The notes beneath the pieces were generated by a model. The model saw only the letters and a program-made list of their open reading frames with translations. It was not told the DNA's origin and ran no database searches. A DNA stretch of 64,000 nt from Saprospira grandis str. Lewin (GTDB taxonomy: Bacteria > Bacteroidota > Bacteroidia > Chitinophagales > Saprospiraceae): positions 372,001 to 436,000 of the forward strand of contig NC_016940.1 of NCBI RefSeq assembly GCF_000250635.1. Direction: 5' to 3'. This document shows positions 1-9,291 of this stretch, one piece after another (position 1 is the first letter of the stretch; every line of letters starts with the position of its first letter). The position numbers and the translations under genes are program-made.

Positions 1-19
1 TGGGCTAGAAAAATTTGAC

Positions 20-910
20 TTAGATATAGTCGTAAATTTGTTCTACCGTTACATTTTCGGCTGGAATTTTCGTGACTTCTGAAACCACTCGGTCTTTTCC
101 ATCTTCAATTCTTAGCAAGTCAGAAAATAGCTCGCCTTCTACATATTCTTTTTGTGTAAAGCGAACGGCAACTTCTTCCGCATTATATTCTTGTGTCAAC
201 TCAATTTTGCTATCGGTCAACAAATATTCTACTTCATTATAAATCAGTTGGCCTTTTTCATTGTATTTGGGTTGCTGAACATCCGCCATTTGTAGGTCGG
301 GCGCCTCCCCTTCTTCTTCCAACATCACATAATGCGCTACTTTTTTGGGCAAGTTGCTGCCTTCAGCATACTCAAAACGATGTTCGCCTTCCAACTCATC
401 GCCAAAAAGCTCAGTAATTTTAAGCAAACGCTCGCCTTCCCAGTCCAAAAGGACATAGCTGGTCGGCTCATCAGAAGGAAAAACTTCTTGCACCACTTTA
501 ACGAGTTGGCCCGCCTCATTATAAAAATAGCTGTCGGTATCTTTGCCACCTTCTTGCAGATCAGAAAAAACAGACTGCACAATTTGGCCTTCTTCGTTAT
601 AAGTAATCAACCAATGGCCAGCTTCTTCGCCCTCCTGCACATTAAGCACCTCATGTTGGTTGGCCGCGGGATAATTATGCTGATATTCTTCCATCAGTTC
701 ATTATCTGGACCAAAATGACGCACCAGTTTGCTGCGGCCTTCTTCATCATAAAGCACTTCTTCGCTCAAAAACTCAATTTCTTGCTCCGCTCGCTGCATC
801 CGCGTTTTTACCTGCAGTTTTTTTGCATTTTGTTTCGGATTCTTGGGCATCAAGTCAATAGAACTAAATTCTTGCACCAAATAATTGGGATTCTTTTTTT
901 CGCTGCTCAT
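20..910 (-). CDS. Hypothetical protein with YD-like repeats
   Basis: A 296-aa acidic protein that I cannot assign to a named function. It has no signal peptide or membrane segment and begins with a Lys-rich stretch. From about residue 50 it carries spaced motifs of the form Y-N-E-x-G-Q (YDEEG, YNEEGQ, YNEAGQ, YNEKGQ) followed by beta-strand-like segments. This resembles the short YD/RHS-like repeats of many Bacteroidetes proteins that annotate text-like tandem strands. The ATG at 910 is the only sensible start. A hairpin repeat unit lies directly upstream at 936. The stop lies near the left edge, so downstream context is not visible. It is a real gene by length and codon use, with unknown role. 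Confidence 0.75.
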   Translation of the reverse strand: MSSEKKNPNYLVQEFSSIDLMPKNPKQNAKKLQVKTRMQRAEQEIEFLSEEVLYDEEGRSKLVRHFGPDNELMEEYQHNYPAANQHEVLNVQEGEEAGHWLITYNEEGQIVQSVFSDLQEGGKDTDSYFYNEAGQLVKVVQEVFPSDEPTSYVLLDWEGERLLKITELFGDELEGEHRFEYAEGSNLPKKVAHYVMLEEEGEAPDLQMADVQQPKYNEKGQLIYNEVEYLLTDSKIELTQEYNAEEVAVRFTQKEYVEGELFSDLLRIEDGKDRVVSEVTKIPAENVTVEQIYDYI

Positions 911-935
911 TTTCTAATATTAAAGATGATGATGA

Positions 936-1102
936 TTTTTTTTGGGGCTGCCCCTCGCTATGCTCGGGTCGGGCTGTTTCGCAGCTCGCTACTCGCTCGG
1001 CCCTGCAGTTTTTTCGCTTCGCTCAAAAACTTTGGTCTGGCCTACGGCCACTGCTGTCCATCCCTCAGCCAAGGCTCGCTTCGCTCGCCTTCTGCTGTAT
1101 AA
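936..1102 (+). repeat. Structured intergenic repeat, copy A
   Basis: Copy of the multi-hairpin repeat family described in the findings, in + orientation. It starts with a T8 run and GGGGCTG, then hairpin 1, the linker ending CTCGGCCCTGC, a T-rich/A-rich hairpin 2, GGTC, hairpin 3 (TGGCC-TAC-GGCCA), the CCATCCCTCAGCC linker, and a fourth stem ending near 1085. Confidence 0.85.
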
Positions 1103-1126
1103 GGCGCAAAGGTAAAATAAGTCTTC

Positions 1127-1759
1127 TTATTTCTTTGTTTTTTCAACTAACAACTTGCTCAACTTCTCAGCTCCCTGTTCGTTTAAATGATCTCCATCGT
1201 AAAAATCACTGTCCTCAAACTCTTCAGCCTTCAAAAAATCGTAATATTTACAATGCTTGCAACTACTTGTAATTTCACCTATTACATTATAAACTCTACT
1301 CAGTTGCTTAGGGTCTAATTCTTCTGTATAATAGGAGCTGGCCGCTGCTGTAAAAAAAATAATCTCGATGCCAAGTTCGTCGCAATATTCTACAACTGCT
1401 TCTAATTGATCTTTGTTAATTACATTAGACAAGGATAAACTATCAAGAGATAAGGTGTGTGATTTTGCAGCATAAACCCCTGTTTTTTTTAAATCTTTAT
1501 TTATAGCTGTAGGACCTTCTATAAGTCCTCCTAAGGAATCAACAGTACTAAAACTTTTTTTAAAATCAAATAATTTTGGAAAAGCTACTTTTAAAGGTGT
1601 ATTCAATATTTCAAAATAGTACTGCCACCTTATAGGCCTAAAACCATAGTAAATTGTATAATTCTTACTCCAAGAGTAACTTACATCCGAAAAAGAAGAA
1701 TAAGAAATATTCCAGTAAATTTTTTTTAACTGCTTAAATTTTCCTTTCTTTTTTTTCAA
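1127..1759 (-). CDS. SGNH/AlgJ-like protein, C-terminal part (frameshifted)
   Basis: This 210-aa frame opens with a TTG inside an A-rich run and continues, one base out of phase, the protein that starts at 2018. It ends with D-G-D-H-L-N-E-Q-G-A-E-K-L, the Asp/His block expected of SGNH-fold acyl esterases and transferases of the AlgJ/AlgX/DltD type that partner MBOAT acyltransferases. Removing one A from the A8 run (1749-1756 on the complementary strand) joins the two frames into one protein of about 295 aa with a plausible sequence across the joint. It lies just downstream of the MBOAT gene, so a role in O-acetylation of a surface polysaccharide is inferred. Whether the frameshift is real, phase-variable or a sequencing error cannot be told here. 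Confidence 0.6.
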   Translation of the reverse strand: MKKKKGKFKQLKKIYWNISYSSFSDVSYSWSKNYTIYYGFRPIRWQYYFEILNTPLKVAFPKLFDFKKSFSTVDSLGGLIEGPTAINKDLKKTGVYAAKSHTLSLDSLSLSNVINKDQLEAVVEYCDELGIEIIFFTAAASSYYTEELDPKQLSRVYNVIGEITSSCKHCKYYDFLKAEEFEDSDFYDGDHLNEQGAEKLSKLLVEKTKK

Positions 1760-2018
1760 AAATCATACAGTCATAATATAAGTTCTGGGAGTAGTATGCC
1801 ATACTATAACTATTATCTCCTAAAAGAGCTGGACGTATACCATTAAAAGCATGTGAACTTCCTAAAACTAAATTTTCTAAGGTCTCTTCTTTTTCTTCCA
1901 AACCTTTCCATTTAGTTTTATAATCATTCGGTAATGATCTCAAGGCTATTTCTAAGCCGACCATAAGAAGTAGAATAGGAGTAATAAAAATAATTAGCTT
2001 AAGTAAAAACCTGTTCAT
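1734..2018 (-). CDS. SGNH/AlgJ-like protein, N-terminal part (frameshifted)
   Basis: A 94-aa frame with an N-terminal hydrophobic segment (residues about 5-27, a membrane anchor or uncleaved signal) followed by L-V-L-G-S-S-H, the nucleophile block (Ser) of SGNH hydrolase-like proteins. The frame then runs into a poly-A tract and stops within a few codons, while homologous-looking sequence continues in the frame 1127-1759. It starts 4 nt after the MBOAT gene stop, so the two are almost certainly cotranscribed. As read, the catalytic Ser and the Asp/His block lie on separate polypeptides, so the product should be inactive unless the frame is restored. Confidence 0.6.
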   Translation of the reverse strand: MNRFLLKLIIFITPILLLMVGLEIALRSLPNDYKTKWKGLEEKEETLENLVLGSSHAFNGIRPALLGDNSYSMAYYSQNLYYDCMIFEKKERKI

Positions 2019-2022
2019 AGCC

Positions 2023-3486
2023 TTAAAATTGAAAGTAAATAAAGTCTTGCTCTTTACCAGAAAAATAGAAAATCATAAATATTAAACCATAATAAAACAG
2101 ATAGCGAAATAACGAGGGCCAAGGATCCAAAATCTTTTCTATAGCATACTGTTCTCTACGCCCAAGCCACTCTATAGAAAAGAAAAAGATGAGAAGGAGA
2201 AAAATCATTTTGGGTAAAATATTTTGGCCTGTATTTTCTTCTATGAAATAAGGCATCTCCAATAATGAATAATCAAAAATAGATTGTATGTAATGAATAG
2301 CCGCAGGCATATTTTCGGCCCGAAAAAATATCCAGGCAAAAACGGTAAGACTAAAGGTAAGCGCTAGAGCAAAAAGCTCTCTAATAGAGGGCAAAAAACG
2401 ATTCTCCGCTACTACGTTTAGATTTTTTCTATTTTGTCCTCTCAATAAAAGCGGTAAAAAGTAAATCGCATTTAAAGCCCCCCACACAATAAAGGTCCAG
2501 TTGGCGCCATGCCAAAAGCCGCTGATCAGAAAAATAGCAAAGGTATTTCTAATTTTCATCCATTTTCCTCCTCGACTTCCACCAAGCGGAATATATACAT
2601 AATCCCGAAACCAAGTGGATAAGGAGATATGCCACCTCCGCCAAAATTCAGCTATATCTCTAGAGAAATATGGGAAAGCAAAGTTTTGCATCAACTTAAA
2701 CCCAAATAAACGAGCCGTTCCTATCGCAATATCCGAATAGCCCGAGAAATCTCCATAAATTTGCATGGAAAAGAAAAATGCTCCTAATACTAAACTACTT
2801 GCAGGTAAAATATCTGGCGAATTAAAAGCTGAATTCGCTAATTCAGCACAGTTATCAGCAATCACCATCTTTTTAAATAATCCCCAAAGGATTTGCCGCA
2901 AACCATTGATCGCATTCGCATAGTCAAATGTTCGTCTTTTATAAAATTGTGGCAATAATTGAGTCGCACGTTCAATTGGTCCCGCTACCAATTGAGGGAA
3001 AAAACTGACAAAAGCTCCAAAAGCTATAAAATCAGTTGTCGGCTTTAGTTGCTTCCTATACACATCTATGGTGTAGCTCATTGTCTGAAAAGTATAGAAA
3101 CTAATCCCTACAGGTAAAATTAAGTTGAGACTACTAACCTTCAATTGCCAACCCAAAAAAGCAAAAGCCTCTACAAAGTTTTCTATGAAAAAATTATAAT
3201 ACTTAAAAACCCCCAGTAGCCCTAAATTCACAGCCAAACTAGTAAACAGCAGTAACTTACGCTTTATTTTTTGCTCCGTTTTTTCTATGCCCAAAGCAAC
3301 AGTGTAATCGACTACCGTACTGAAAATAATGAGCAGTAAAAATTTCCAGTCCCAGGAACCATAAAAAATATAGCTCCCTATGAGAACAACTAAATTTTGT
3401 ATCCTCAGTGAGCATTTATTCGCTAACCAATAAATAGCAAACATAAGGGGAAGGAAAATAGCAAAGTCTATAGAGTTGAATAACAT
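2023..3486 (-). CDS. MBOAT family O-acyltransferase (AlgI-like)
   Basis: A 487-aa polytopic membrane protein of the membrane-bound O-acyltransferase family. It begins with the typical N-terminus of AlgI/PatA/DltB-like proteins (MLFNSIDFAIFLPLMF) and has about ten hydrophobic segments. The family motif region W-R-R-W-H-I-S-L-S-T-W-F-R-D-Y-V-Y-I-P-L-G-G and the downstream S-G-F-W-H-G-A-N-W-T block with the catalytic His are both present. The length matches the family (about 470-500 aa). Such enzymes move acyl groups across the cytoplasmic membrane to a periplasmic SGNH partner, here the frameshifted gene immediately downstream. The target is probably an exopolysaccharide, but this is inferred. 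Confidence 0.93.
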   Translation of the reverse strand: MLFNSIDFAIFLPLMFAIYWLANKCSLRIQNLVVLIGSYIFYGSWDWKFLLLIIFSTVVDYTVALGIEKTEQKIKRKLLLFTSLAVNLGLLGVFKYYNFFIENFVEAFAFLGWQLKVSSLNLILPVGISFYTFQTMSYTIDVYRKQLKPTTDFIAFGAFVSFFPQLVAGPIERATQLLPQFYKRRTFDYANAINGLRQILWGLFKKMVIADNCAELANSAFNSPDILPASSLVLGAFFFSMQIYGDFSGYSDIAIGTARLFGFKLMQNFAFPYFSRDIAEFWRRWHISLSTWFRDYVYIPLGGSRGGKWMKIRNTFAIFLISGFWHGANWTFIVWGALNAIYFLPLLLRGQNRKNLNVVAENRFLPSIRELFALALTFSLTVFAWIFFRAENMPAAIHYIQSIFDYSLLEMPYFIEENTGQNILPKMIFLLLIFFFSIEWLGRREQYAIEKILDPWPSLFRYLFYYGLIFMIFYFSGKEQDFIYFQF

Positions 3487-3622
3487 TGAATAAATATTAA
3501 TTTCCTAGGTGTTTATAACAAGATTTTTAGGCTATAGCGAAAATAACTGCTATAGTTTATAGAGCCCACAAAAGAAATAAAAATAAGGACTATCCTATAC
3601 ATTTTTTACTTTTAAGAAGTTC

Positions 3623-6600
3623 TTAAACAATTTGCAATTCGCTGCGGCCTTCTCCTTTTTTCTGCAATTGAATTTGGCAGGGAATTCTTTCCTTGAGCAA
3701 TTCTAAATGAGAAATTAAGCCGATGCGTTTGCCTTCATGCTCCAAACGCTCCAATAATTGCAAGGCAAATCCCAATGTTTCTTGATCTAAGGTGGCAAAA
3801 CCTTCATCGATAAATAAAGATTGCATTTGTTGTTTGGCCGATAAATTAGAGAGGGCCAAAGCCAGCGCCAAGCTGCACAAAAAAGTTTCTCCACCAGAAA
3901 GTGTAGAGAGTGGCCGCTTAGATCCAGCCTGAAAAGCATCAATGACGTTAATATTTAAGCTGTCGTAGCTTTCTTTTTCCAATTCGTAGCGATTTTGCGC
4001 AAAACTTCTCAAATGTTGGTTGGCATAATAGAGTAGTCGCTCCAAAGAGATCGCATTGGCAATATCTCTAAACTTTTTCCCGTCGGCGCTACCAATTTCA
4101 TTTTTAAGTAAAATCCAGCGGTCGGTTTCTTTTTCTTGTTTTTTATGGGCCAACTGTATGCGCTTCACTTTTTTCTCCTGCTCTTTTTGTCGGTCCAATC
4201 GCTCTAAGGTACGCCCAATTTCGGCTTGTTCTTCCTTTGTTATTTTTTGCAACCGCTCTTTTTCGGCCAAATAATCGGCTAAGGGGGCCAAATTGGGCCA
4301 ATTTTCGGCTATATTTTTTGCCTGTAGCTCTAACTGCTCTGCTCGATCATCTAAACGCAATTTTTCTTGGGCCGCTTTTTCCTTGGCCTCGGCAATAGCT
4401 GCGGCTTTTTTAGCGGGCAAAAGCGCCTGCGATAATTTTTCTAGGTTTTCAAACCCTAACTGCCCAGCCAAATCGGCTAATTTCAAACGCAATTCGGCTT
4501 CCTCTTTTTCATTGCCCTGCAATTGCTGCCCCAACTGCCGCAAGCCTCCTTTTAAAGCCTCTTTTTCGCTTTGTAGCTGGGCCAATAAAGTTTGTGCTTT
4601 TTTCTCCGATTTTCTTAATTGGGCCAATTGCTCGACAAATTTTTTGCGGGCTTTTTCTACCTGCAAATCGCCAAACTGCTCTTTTCGCTGCTTTTCCAAC
4701 TGCAATAAGGCCGCTTTTTCAGCCAATTGCTTTTCTTTTTGTTCCTCTCCCTCTTTTTGGCAACGCTGCAAATCTTTGCTCGATTTTTCCCAATTTACCG
4801 CCATAATGGCCAGTTCTTGTTGCAACTTTTGCGCTTGCTCCAATAAAGCCTGATAATTTTTGTAGTCGCTTTTTAAAACCGCAATTTCTTGCTTGAGCTG
4901 TTTAGAGCTCGACAATTCCCTGCCCAATTGGGCCAAAGCCGATTGCGCCTGCTGCAATATTTTTTGGTCCTGCTCTAGTTTTTCTGCCAGTTCAGCCCCC
5001 AATTGCGCCAAGCTTTCGAGCATTTTTTCTTTTTGCTGCTCTTTTTCTGCATAATTATTTTTTGTGGCCTTCTTTTTTTCGGCCAAAATGGCCCACTTAT
5101 GCTGAATGTCCACTAATAATTTGAGTTGCTTTGTTTTTTGCGCTTGCTCTTCGCCAAAAAGTTGATAAAGTGCCTGCAATTCTGCAAGCTCTAAGGTTTT
5201 TAAGTTTTTTTCGGACCAATTCAATTGAGGCAGGGCATCTAGTTTGGCCCACAATTGCTCTACCGATTGATTCAGGCTTTCTTTTTCCTGCTCCAATCGC
5301 TTTAAACGATCAGCTAAAACAGAACTTTTTTGTTCCAATTTGCTCTGCGCCGATTGAATTTCTTGCTGTTTTGCTTTTAAATCGGCCAGACGCTCTTGTT
5401 CGGCCTGCAATTCTTTTTGCTTGCCTTCTTGGTCAAAGGCTTCATGCGCATGCGGATGTTCCGTAGATCCACAAAGTGCACAGGCTTTTCCCTCTTCTAA
5501 ATATTGGCGATACTGGGCCGCCCCCATTTGTTGCTTGAGCAATTCACAAAGGCGCTCTTGAGAAGCAATATGTTTTTGCAGATCGGTCAAACGCTCTTTG
5601 TTTCTGGCCTCATTTTCTTGCAGGGGCTGTAATTCTTCTTCATTTTTTGTTTTCTCGGCCAAAGTTTTGGCCAGTTGCTCTTCCGCTTGCTGAATCCCCT
5701 TGCGCAAATCGATATGTTCTTGCCAAGGCCCTTGAATTTCTTGGGCTTGGGCCAAATCTTTTTCCAAAAGCGTCTTTTTGGGAAGCAGCTCCGCTAAACT
5801 TAGTTCTTCTTTGGCCAAAGCTTCCGAAAGGGCTTGCTCTTCCTTAGCTTCTTCGGCTAATTTATTTTTAAGTTGTTCTAATTGTTGCTCTAGCTCTTTT
5901 TTGGCCTTTTTTTGCTTTTTTTCTTCGGCTCGCTGCGCATTTCCGGCCTTATGCAATTGCTCAATTTCTTGGGCCAAGGCCTGCAATTGTTCAATAATTT
6001 CTGGACTATCGGCTAGGGCGGCCTGTTCTTTTTGGGCCAAGGCTACCGCAGCCGCTTTTTGCTCGCTTTTTTCTTTTTGCTTGGCCAATTGGTCCTGTTC
6101 GGCAGCTTGTTTTTTTTCTTGGGCCAATATTTTTTCTAGGGCTGCTTCTGTTTCGGCCAATTTTTTTTGCGCAAATTTAATTTCCTGATCCAAGCGTTCA
6201 CAGGCCTGCCATTGCGCCTGCAAATCATTTTCTTGGGCCTCTTCTTGGGCTAGTTTTTGGGCCAGCTCTTTTAAGATAGTAGCTTCTTTGGCCAAAGCAT
6301 TTTCTTTTTCGGCCAATTGCTCTTCATCTTTTCTTTGCTGCACCAAAAGCGCCTTAATTTCTGTCTCCAACTGGCTTAGGCGCTTCAATTCGCCCCCAGC
6401 TTTTTCGGCCTTTTGGTGTTGGGCCAATAAAAAATGTTCTGGCTCTTGGGCTGCCCAATTTTTGGCCCAAGCTGCTTTTTGTTGCTGCAATTCGAGCAAG
6501 GCAGTTTCGCACTCTTTTTTTTGCTCAGCCAATTTAATTTGCCCCTCTAGTTCCTTTACTTTTTGCTGTCGCTCTTCTGCTTCGGCCTTTTTTTGGACCA

Positions 6601-7291
6601 AAGCCGTTTCTAGGGCCAATAATTCTTCTGCCGATAATAAATCAACGGCCTGCAATTGCTTTTCTAATGCTTCTAGCTTTTCTTTTTCCTCTTTTGCTTT
6701 TTGAAATGCGGCTTTAGAAATTTCGCTATACTGCTCTGCCGAGGTAATCCGAGCCAAAATATCTGAGCGATTTTCTTTGTCGCGCAAAAAGGCAATAAAA
6801 TCGCCTTGGGCCAAAAGCACCGAGCGACAAAAGCCTTCAAAACCCAATCCATCTAAAAGTTCTCCTATTTTTTTATGGAATTCTCTTTTTTTAGTGGCTA
6901 AAATGGGCTGTTTTTTTTCCGAAATAATTTGCACCAATCGTTGCTTGGGCAGCTCTAATTTTCCGTTTCTATTGATGCGCACTGTCCACTCCGCTCTATA
7001 AACTCCGCCCTTGGCCGAAAACTCTAAGGCCGAAAAAGCATTTTTTTGGCCTTTAGAAATCATATTGCTTTCTTTTCCGTGGTCGCTTCCTTGCGTGCCA
7101 CTAAAACGGGCGGCTTTTCCATAAAGCGCCAAAGTCATGGCATCTAATAAAGTTGTTTTTCCAGAGCCTGTTGGTCCAGCAATTAAAAAAAGACTGTGCT
7201 CTTTTAAAGGCGCCGCTTCAAAATCAATGCAAATGGGCTCTTCTGCTTGTAAAGAGTTAATATTTTGGATATAGAGTTTTAGGATCTTCAT
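3623..7291 (-). CDS. sbcC: SbcC-type exonuclease subunit (AAA ATPase, coiled coil)
   Basis: A 1,222-aa protein of the SbcC/Rad50 family, the ATPase arm of the SbcCD nuclease that processes DNA ends and hairpins. The Walker A motif G-P-T-G-S-G-K-T lies near residue 40. Long Lys/Glu/Gln/Ala coiled coils surround a zinc hook C-A-L-C near residue 603. The C-terminal half has the signature L-S-G-G-E-T and the Walker B L-F-I-D-E-G-F-A-T-L-D. It is longer than the E. coli protein (about 1,050 aa). I start it at the ATG at 7291, giving MKILKLYIQN; the in-frame upstream codon is TTG. The partner nuclease sbcD is not adjacent and not in the window. Coding is extremely rich in GGCC. Confidence 0.93.
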   Translation of the reverse strand: MKILKLYIQNINSLQAEEPICIDFEAAPLKEHSLFLIAGPTGSGKTTLLDAMTLALYGKAARFSGTQGSDHGKESNMISKGQKNAFSALEFSAKGGVYRAEWTVRINRNGKLELPKQRLVQIISEKKQPILATKKREFHKKIGELLDGLGFEGFCRSVLLAQGDFIAFLRDKENRSDILARITSAEQYSEISKAAFQKAKEEKEKLEALEKQLQAVDLLSAEELLALETALVQKKAEAEERQQKVKELEGQIKLAEQKKECETALLELQQQKAAWAKNWAAQEPEHFLLAQHQKAEKAGGELKRLSQLETEIKALLVQQRKDEEQLAEKENALAKEATILKELAQKLAQEEAQENDLQAQWQACERLDQEIKFAQKKLAETEAALEKILAQEKKQAAEQDQLAKQKEKSEQKAAAVALAQKEQAALADSPEIIEQLQALAQEIEQLHKAGNAQRAEEKKQKKAKKELEQQLEQLKNKLAEEAKEEQALSEALAKEELSLAELLPKKTLLEKDLAQAQEIQGPWQEHIDLRKGIQQAEEQLAKTLAEKTKNEEELQPLQENEARNKERLTDLQKHIASQERLCELLKQQMGAAQYRQYLEEGKACALCGSTEHPHAHEAFDQEGKQKELQAEQERLADLKAKQQEIQSAQSKLEQKSSVLADRLKRLEQEKESLNQSVEQLWAKLDALPQLNWSEKNLKTLELAELQALYQLFGEEQAQKTKQLKLLVDIQHKWAILAEKKKATKNNYAEKEQQKEKMLESLAQLGAELAEKLEQDQKILQQAQSALAQLGRELSSSKQLKQEIAVLKSDYKNYQALLEQAQKLQQELAIMAVNWEKSSKDLQRCQKEGEEQKEKQLAEKAALLQLEKQRKEQFGDLQVEKARKKFVEQLAQLRKSEKKAQTLLAQLQSEKEALKGGLRQLGQQLQGNEKEEAELRLKLADLAGQLGFENLEKLSQALLPAKKAAAIAEAKEKAAQEKLRLDDRAEQLELQAKNIAENWPNLAPLADYLAEKERLQKITKEEQAEIGRTLERLDRQKEQEKKVKRIQLAHKKQEKETDRWILLKNEIGSADGKKFRDIANAISLERLLYYANQHLRSFAQNRYELEKESYDSLNINVIDAFQAGSKRPLSTLSGGETFLCSLALALALSNLSAKQQMQSLFIDEGFATLDQETLGFALQLLERLEHEGKRIGLISHLELLKERIPCQIQLQKKGEGRSELQIV

Positions 7292-7388
7292 GTACAACTT
7301 GGCTAAATAAAATAGAATGTTCCAAGTTACGGACTTTCACTTGTGCAGAAAAACTGTAGCGCTATTAAAAGGCTTTGTTTTTTTGAAG

Positions 7389-8309
7389 TTTTTTTTGGGG
7401 CTGCCCCTGCGCTTCGCTTGGGTCGGGCTATGTCGCAGCTCGCTGTTCGCTCGGCCCTGCGTTTTTTTTCGCTGCGCTCAAAAAAACTGGGTCTGGCCTG
7501 ACGGCCACTGCTATCTATCCCTCAGCCGTTTGGCCTTCGGCCATAGCTGTAGGTTAAAACCCACAGCCATACAACAAAGCCATTTTACATCTATAGTGCG
7601 GGGAGGATTAAAATCCTCCGCCGCTTTGAACAAGGGCCATTTTTTTTCTTCGGCGGTTGGAGAAGATTATTTTTCTTTAGTATTTCTAGACCAGTGGGTT
7701 AAAACCCACAGCAAAAAGGGAGAACGTTCTACATCCAAAAAAATGAGCCGATGGTTGAAACCCTTGGCTCCTAAAAAATTAAACTAAAAACCGTTTCTTT
7801 TTTCGGGGCGGTTATTTTTTTCTATTGTTTTTTTATGGAGGTTTTTAAACCTCCATTTAAAATGAAATGCCTTTTTGTTGCCTGGCTGTAGGTTTCAACC
7901 TACAGACCACCACAGTTTTTTACCACAGAAAAAAATTCATTGTTTTTTGGCCCAGTTGCTAATTGAAAGCCGCTAATTGAAAGGGGGATTGAAGGCCAAA
8001 GAAAAAAGTTTAGAGAAAAAATACAGATGAGCGGCCTAGCGATGTGCAGCAGTGCGGCAAAGCCGCAGACCCAGCAAAAAACTTGTTTTTTTGCGCAGGG
8101 CCGAGCGAACAGCGAGCTGCGGAACGTAGCGCCGCAAGGCGAAGCCGAAGCGGAGGCCCCAAAAAAATAGCGAGCTGCGACAACAAGAACTTCAGTTCGC
8201 AGTTCGACGACCGAAGGGAGTAAACGTAGCGCCGCAAGGCGAAGCCGAAGCGACAACAAAGACTTTAGTCTGCAGTTCGACGACTGAAAGGAGTAACGCC
8301 CCAAAAAAA
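7389..8309. repeat. Composite intergenic repeat block, copy B
   Basis: This fills the gene-free stretch between sbcC and the Septu-like operon. It starts with a + oriented hairpin repeat unit (7389-7545), followed by about 350 bp with several perfect short palindromes (7547-7566, 7602-7619, about 7692-7710, 7835-7856, 7886-7905). It ends with an inverted hairpin unit (about 8030-8167) plus an extra tail to GCCCCAAAAAAA at 8309. The same block recurs at 18989-21316 (split by an insertion sequence), and its right half at 14223-14777. The reading frames here follow repeat structure and are not credible genes. Confidence 0.85.
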
Positions 8310-8358
8310 TCGCATTAAAAAATGAAGCGTCTTGAAATAGAAAAGCATTTAGTGTTAA

Positions 8359-8395
8359 AAAAATGAGCCGATGGTTGAAACCATCGGCTCATTTT
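8359..8395 (-). terminator. Rho-independent terminator of the Septu-like operon
   Basis: A perfect stem GAGCCGATGG / CCATCGGCTC with a short GTTTC-like loop, extended by A/T pairs and followed by T7 when read on the - strand, just after the HNH gene stop. The same palindrome occurs in the intergenic repeat blocks, so it may be a recruited repeat hairpin. Confidence 0.7.
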
Positions 8396-8425
8396 CAGCT
8401 AGCTGTTTGGAGCTGGCCACTTTTA

Positions 8426-9289
8426 TTAAAGGCGTTTAAATTCTTGAAAAAAATGGCTAATTCTGGCGCGAACAGAATTTGGGAGATAAGGCGCAATAAA
8501 CAGATCAAAATAATGATAGATATAAATATGGTAGAGGGAATGTGCCTTATTTTTATGCGTATTTTCTCTAATTTCTTTGAAAATAGATTTTAATGCGCCT
8601 TTCAGCTCAGCTTGGTCGCGACTTGAGATGTAATCATGAATTGCTGCACTAATCTTTGATGCATATTTTTCCCTAATTTCAATTCGCTCTCTTCTTAAAT
8701 CTGTTCGATTTAGGTTACAAATTTTTATTGTCTCTTTTCCCTCCTCTGTGCGCCCGACAATAGAGCCATTCTTCAAAAATTTGAAATGACGTTCTGGTTC
8801 TGTTTCAACTTCGGGGTTAATGAGCAATGGTTGCTCTTGCTGTTGTAACCAGATTAAATTATAAGGCTCAAAAGGATCTAGTCCTTTAGTATTCGTATGG
8901 CTATCTACTCTAGATATTTCTGTCCATCCTTTCAACGGAAATTTATTCCTTTTTGCATTATTACATTTTGAACAGAGGGGAATCAAATTAGACCAGCTAT
9001 AAGCTAACCAATAATATCCGGGTTGATTATATTCTCGCTCGGATTTATTATTTCTTGTTTTTTTAGGTCGGTAATGATCTACTTGTAATTCCAATCCTCT
9101 TTTTCGCTCACAAATTGCACATTTCCCGGCATAAATAGTATGTAGCGCTTCTATTGTTGTATCCCGGTAACAACTGCTCTTCACTTCATGATTATGCTTT
9201 TCTATTAGTAGCTTAGCTTTTAAATCATTCCATTTAGGATCGACAAGCAAAACAGGCTCAGCATCAAATTTTTTATTTCTGTGCACCAT
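8426..9289 (-). CDS. ptuB: HNH endonuclease, PtuB-like (Septu)
   Basis: A 287-aa HNH nuclease. Zinc-knuckle pairs C57-x2-C60 and C106-x2-C109 bracket the D-H-Y-R-P-K block at residues 71-76, followed by N-L-I-P-L-C-S-K-C-N-N-A-K, the layout of the ATPase-associated HNH family (TIGR02646) that includes PtuB of Septu. It begins 2 nt after the stop of the ATPase gene and so is translationally linked to it. In Septu, PtuA and PtuB form a complex that cleaves nucleic acid on phage infection; that role is inferred from family and pairing. The gene is AT-rich and nearly free of the GGCC word that crowds neighbouring core genes, which suggests acquisition. Confidence 0.82.
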   Translation of the reverse strand: MVHRNKKFDAEPVLLVDPKWNDLKAKLLIEKHNHEVKSSCYRDTTIEALHTIYAGKCAICERKRGLELQVDHYRPKKTRNNKSEREYNQPGYYWLAYSWSNLIPLCSKCNNAKRNKFPLKGWTEISRVDSHTNTKGLDPFEPYNLIWLQQQEQPLLINPEVETEPERHFKFLKNGSIVGRTEEGKETIKICNLNRTDLRRERIEIREKYASKISAAIHDYISSRDQAELKGALKSIFKEIRENTHKNKAHSLYHIYIYHYFDLFIAPYLPNSVRARISHFFQEFKRL

Positions 9290-9291
9290 AG

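Noticed and set aside
4056-7001. Several 60-190 aa frames on the + strand opposite sbcC
   Set aside because: They are Ser/Cys/Phe-rich mirror images of the Lys/Glu/Ala coiled-coil codons of sbcC, with no independent start context.
7547-7905. Possible CRISPR repeats because of GTTGAAAC/GTTTCAAC words
   Set aside because: Spacing is irregular, outer arms differ and there are no unique equal-length spacers. They are short palindromes, not an array.
7317-8304. Frames of 75-156 aa within repeat block B, and similar ones at 14499-14987 and 18837-19279
   Set aside because: The same peptides appear wherever the repeat occurs and follow its hairpins; they end arbitrarily in palindromes.
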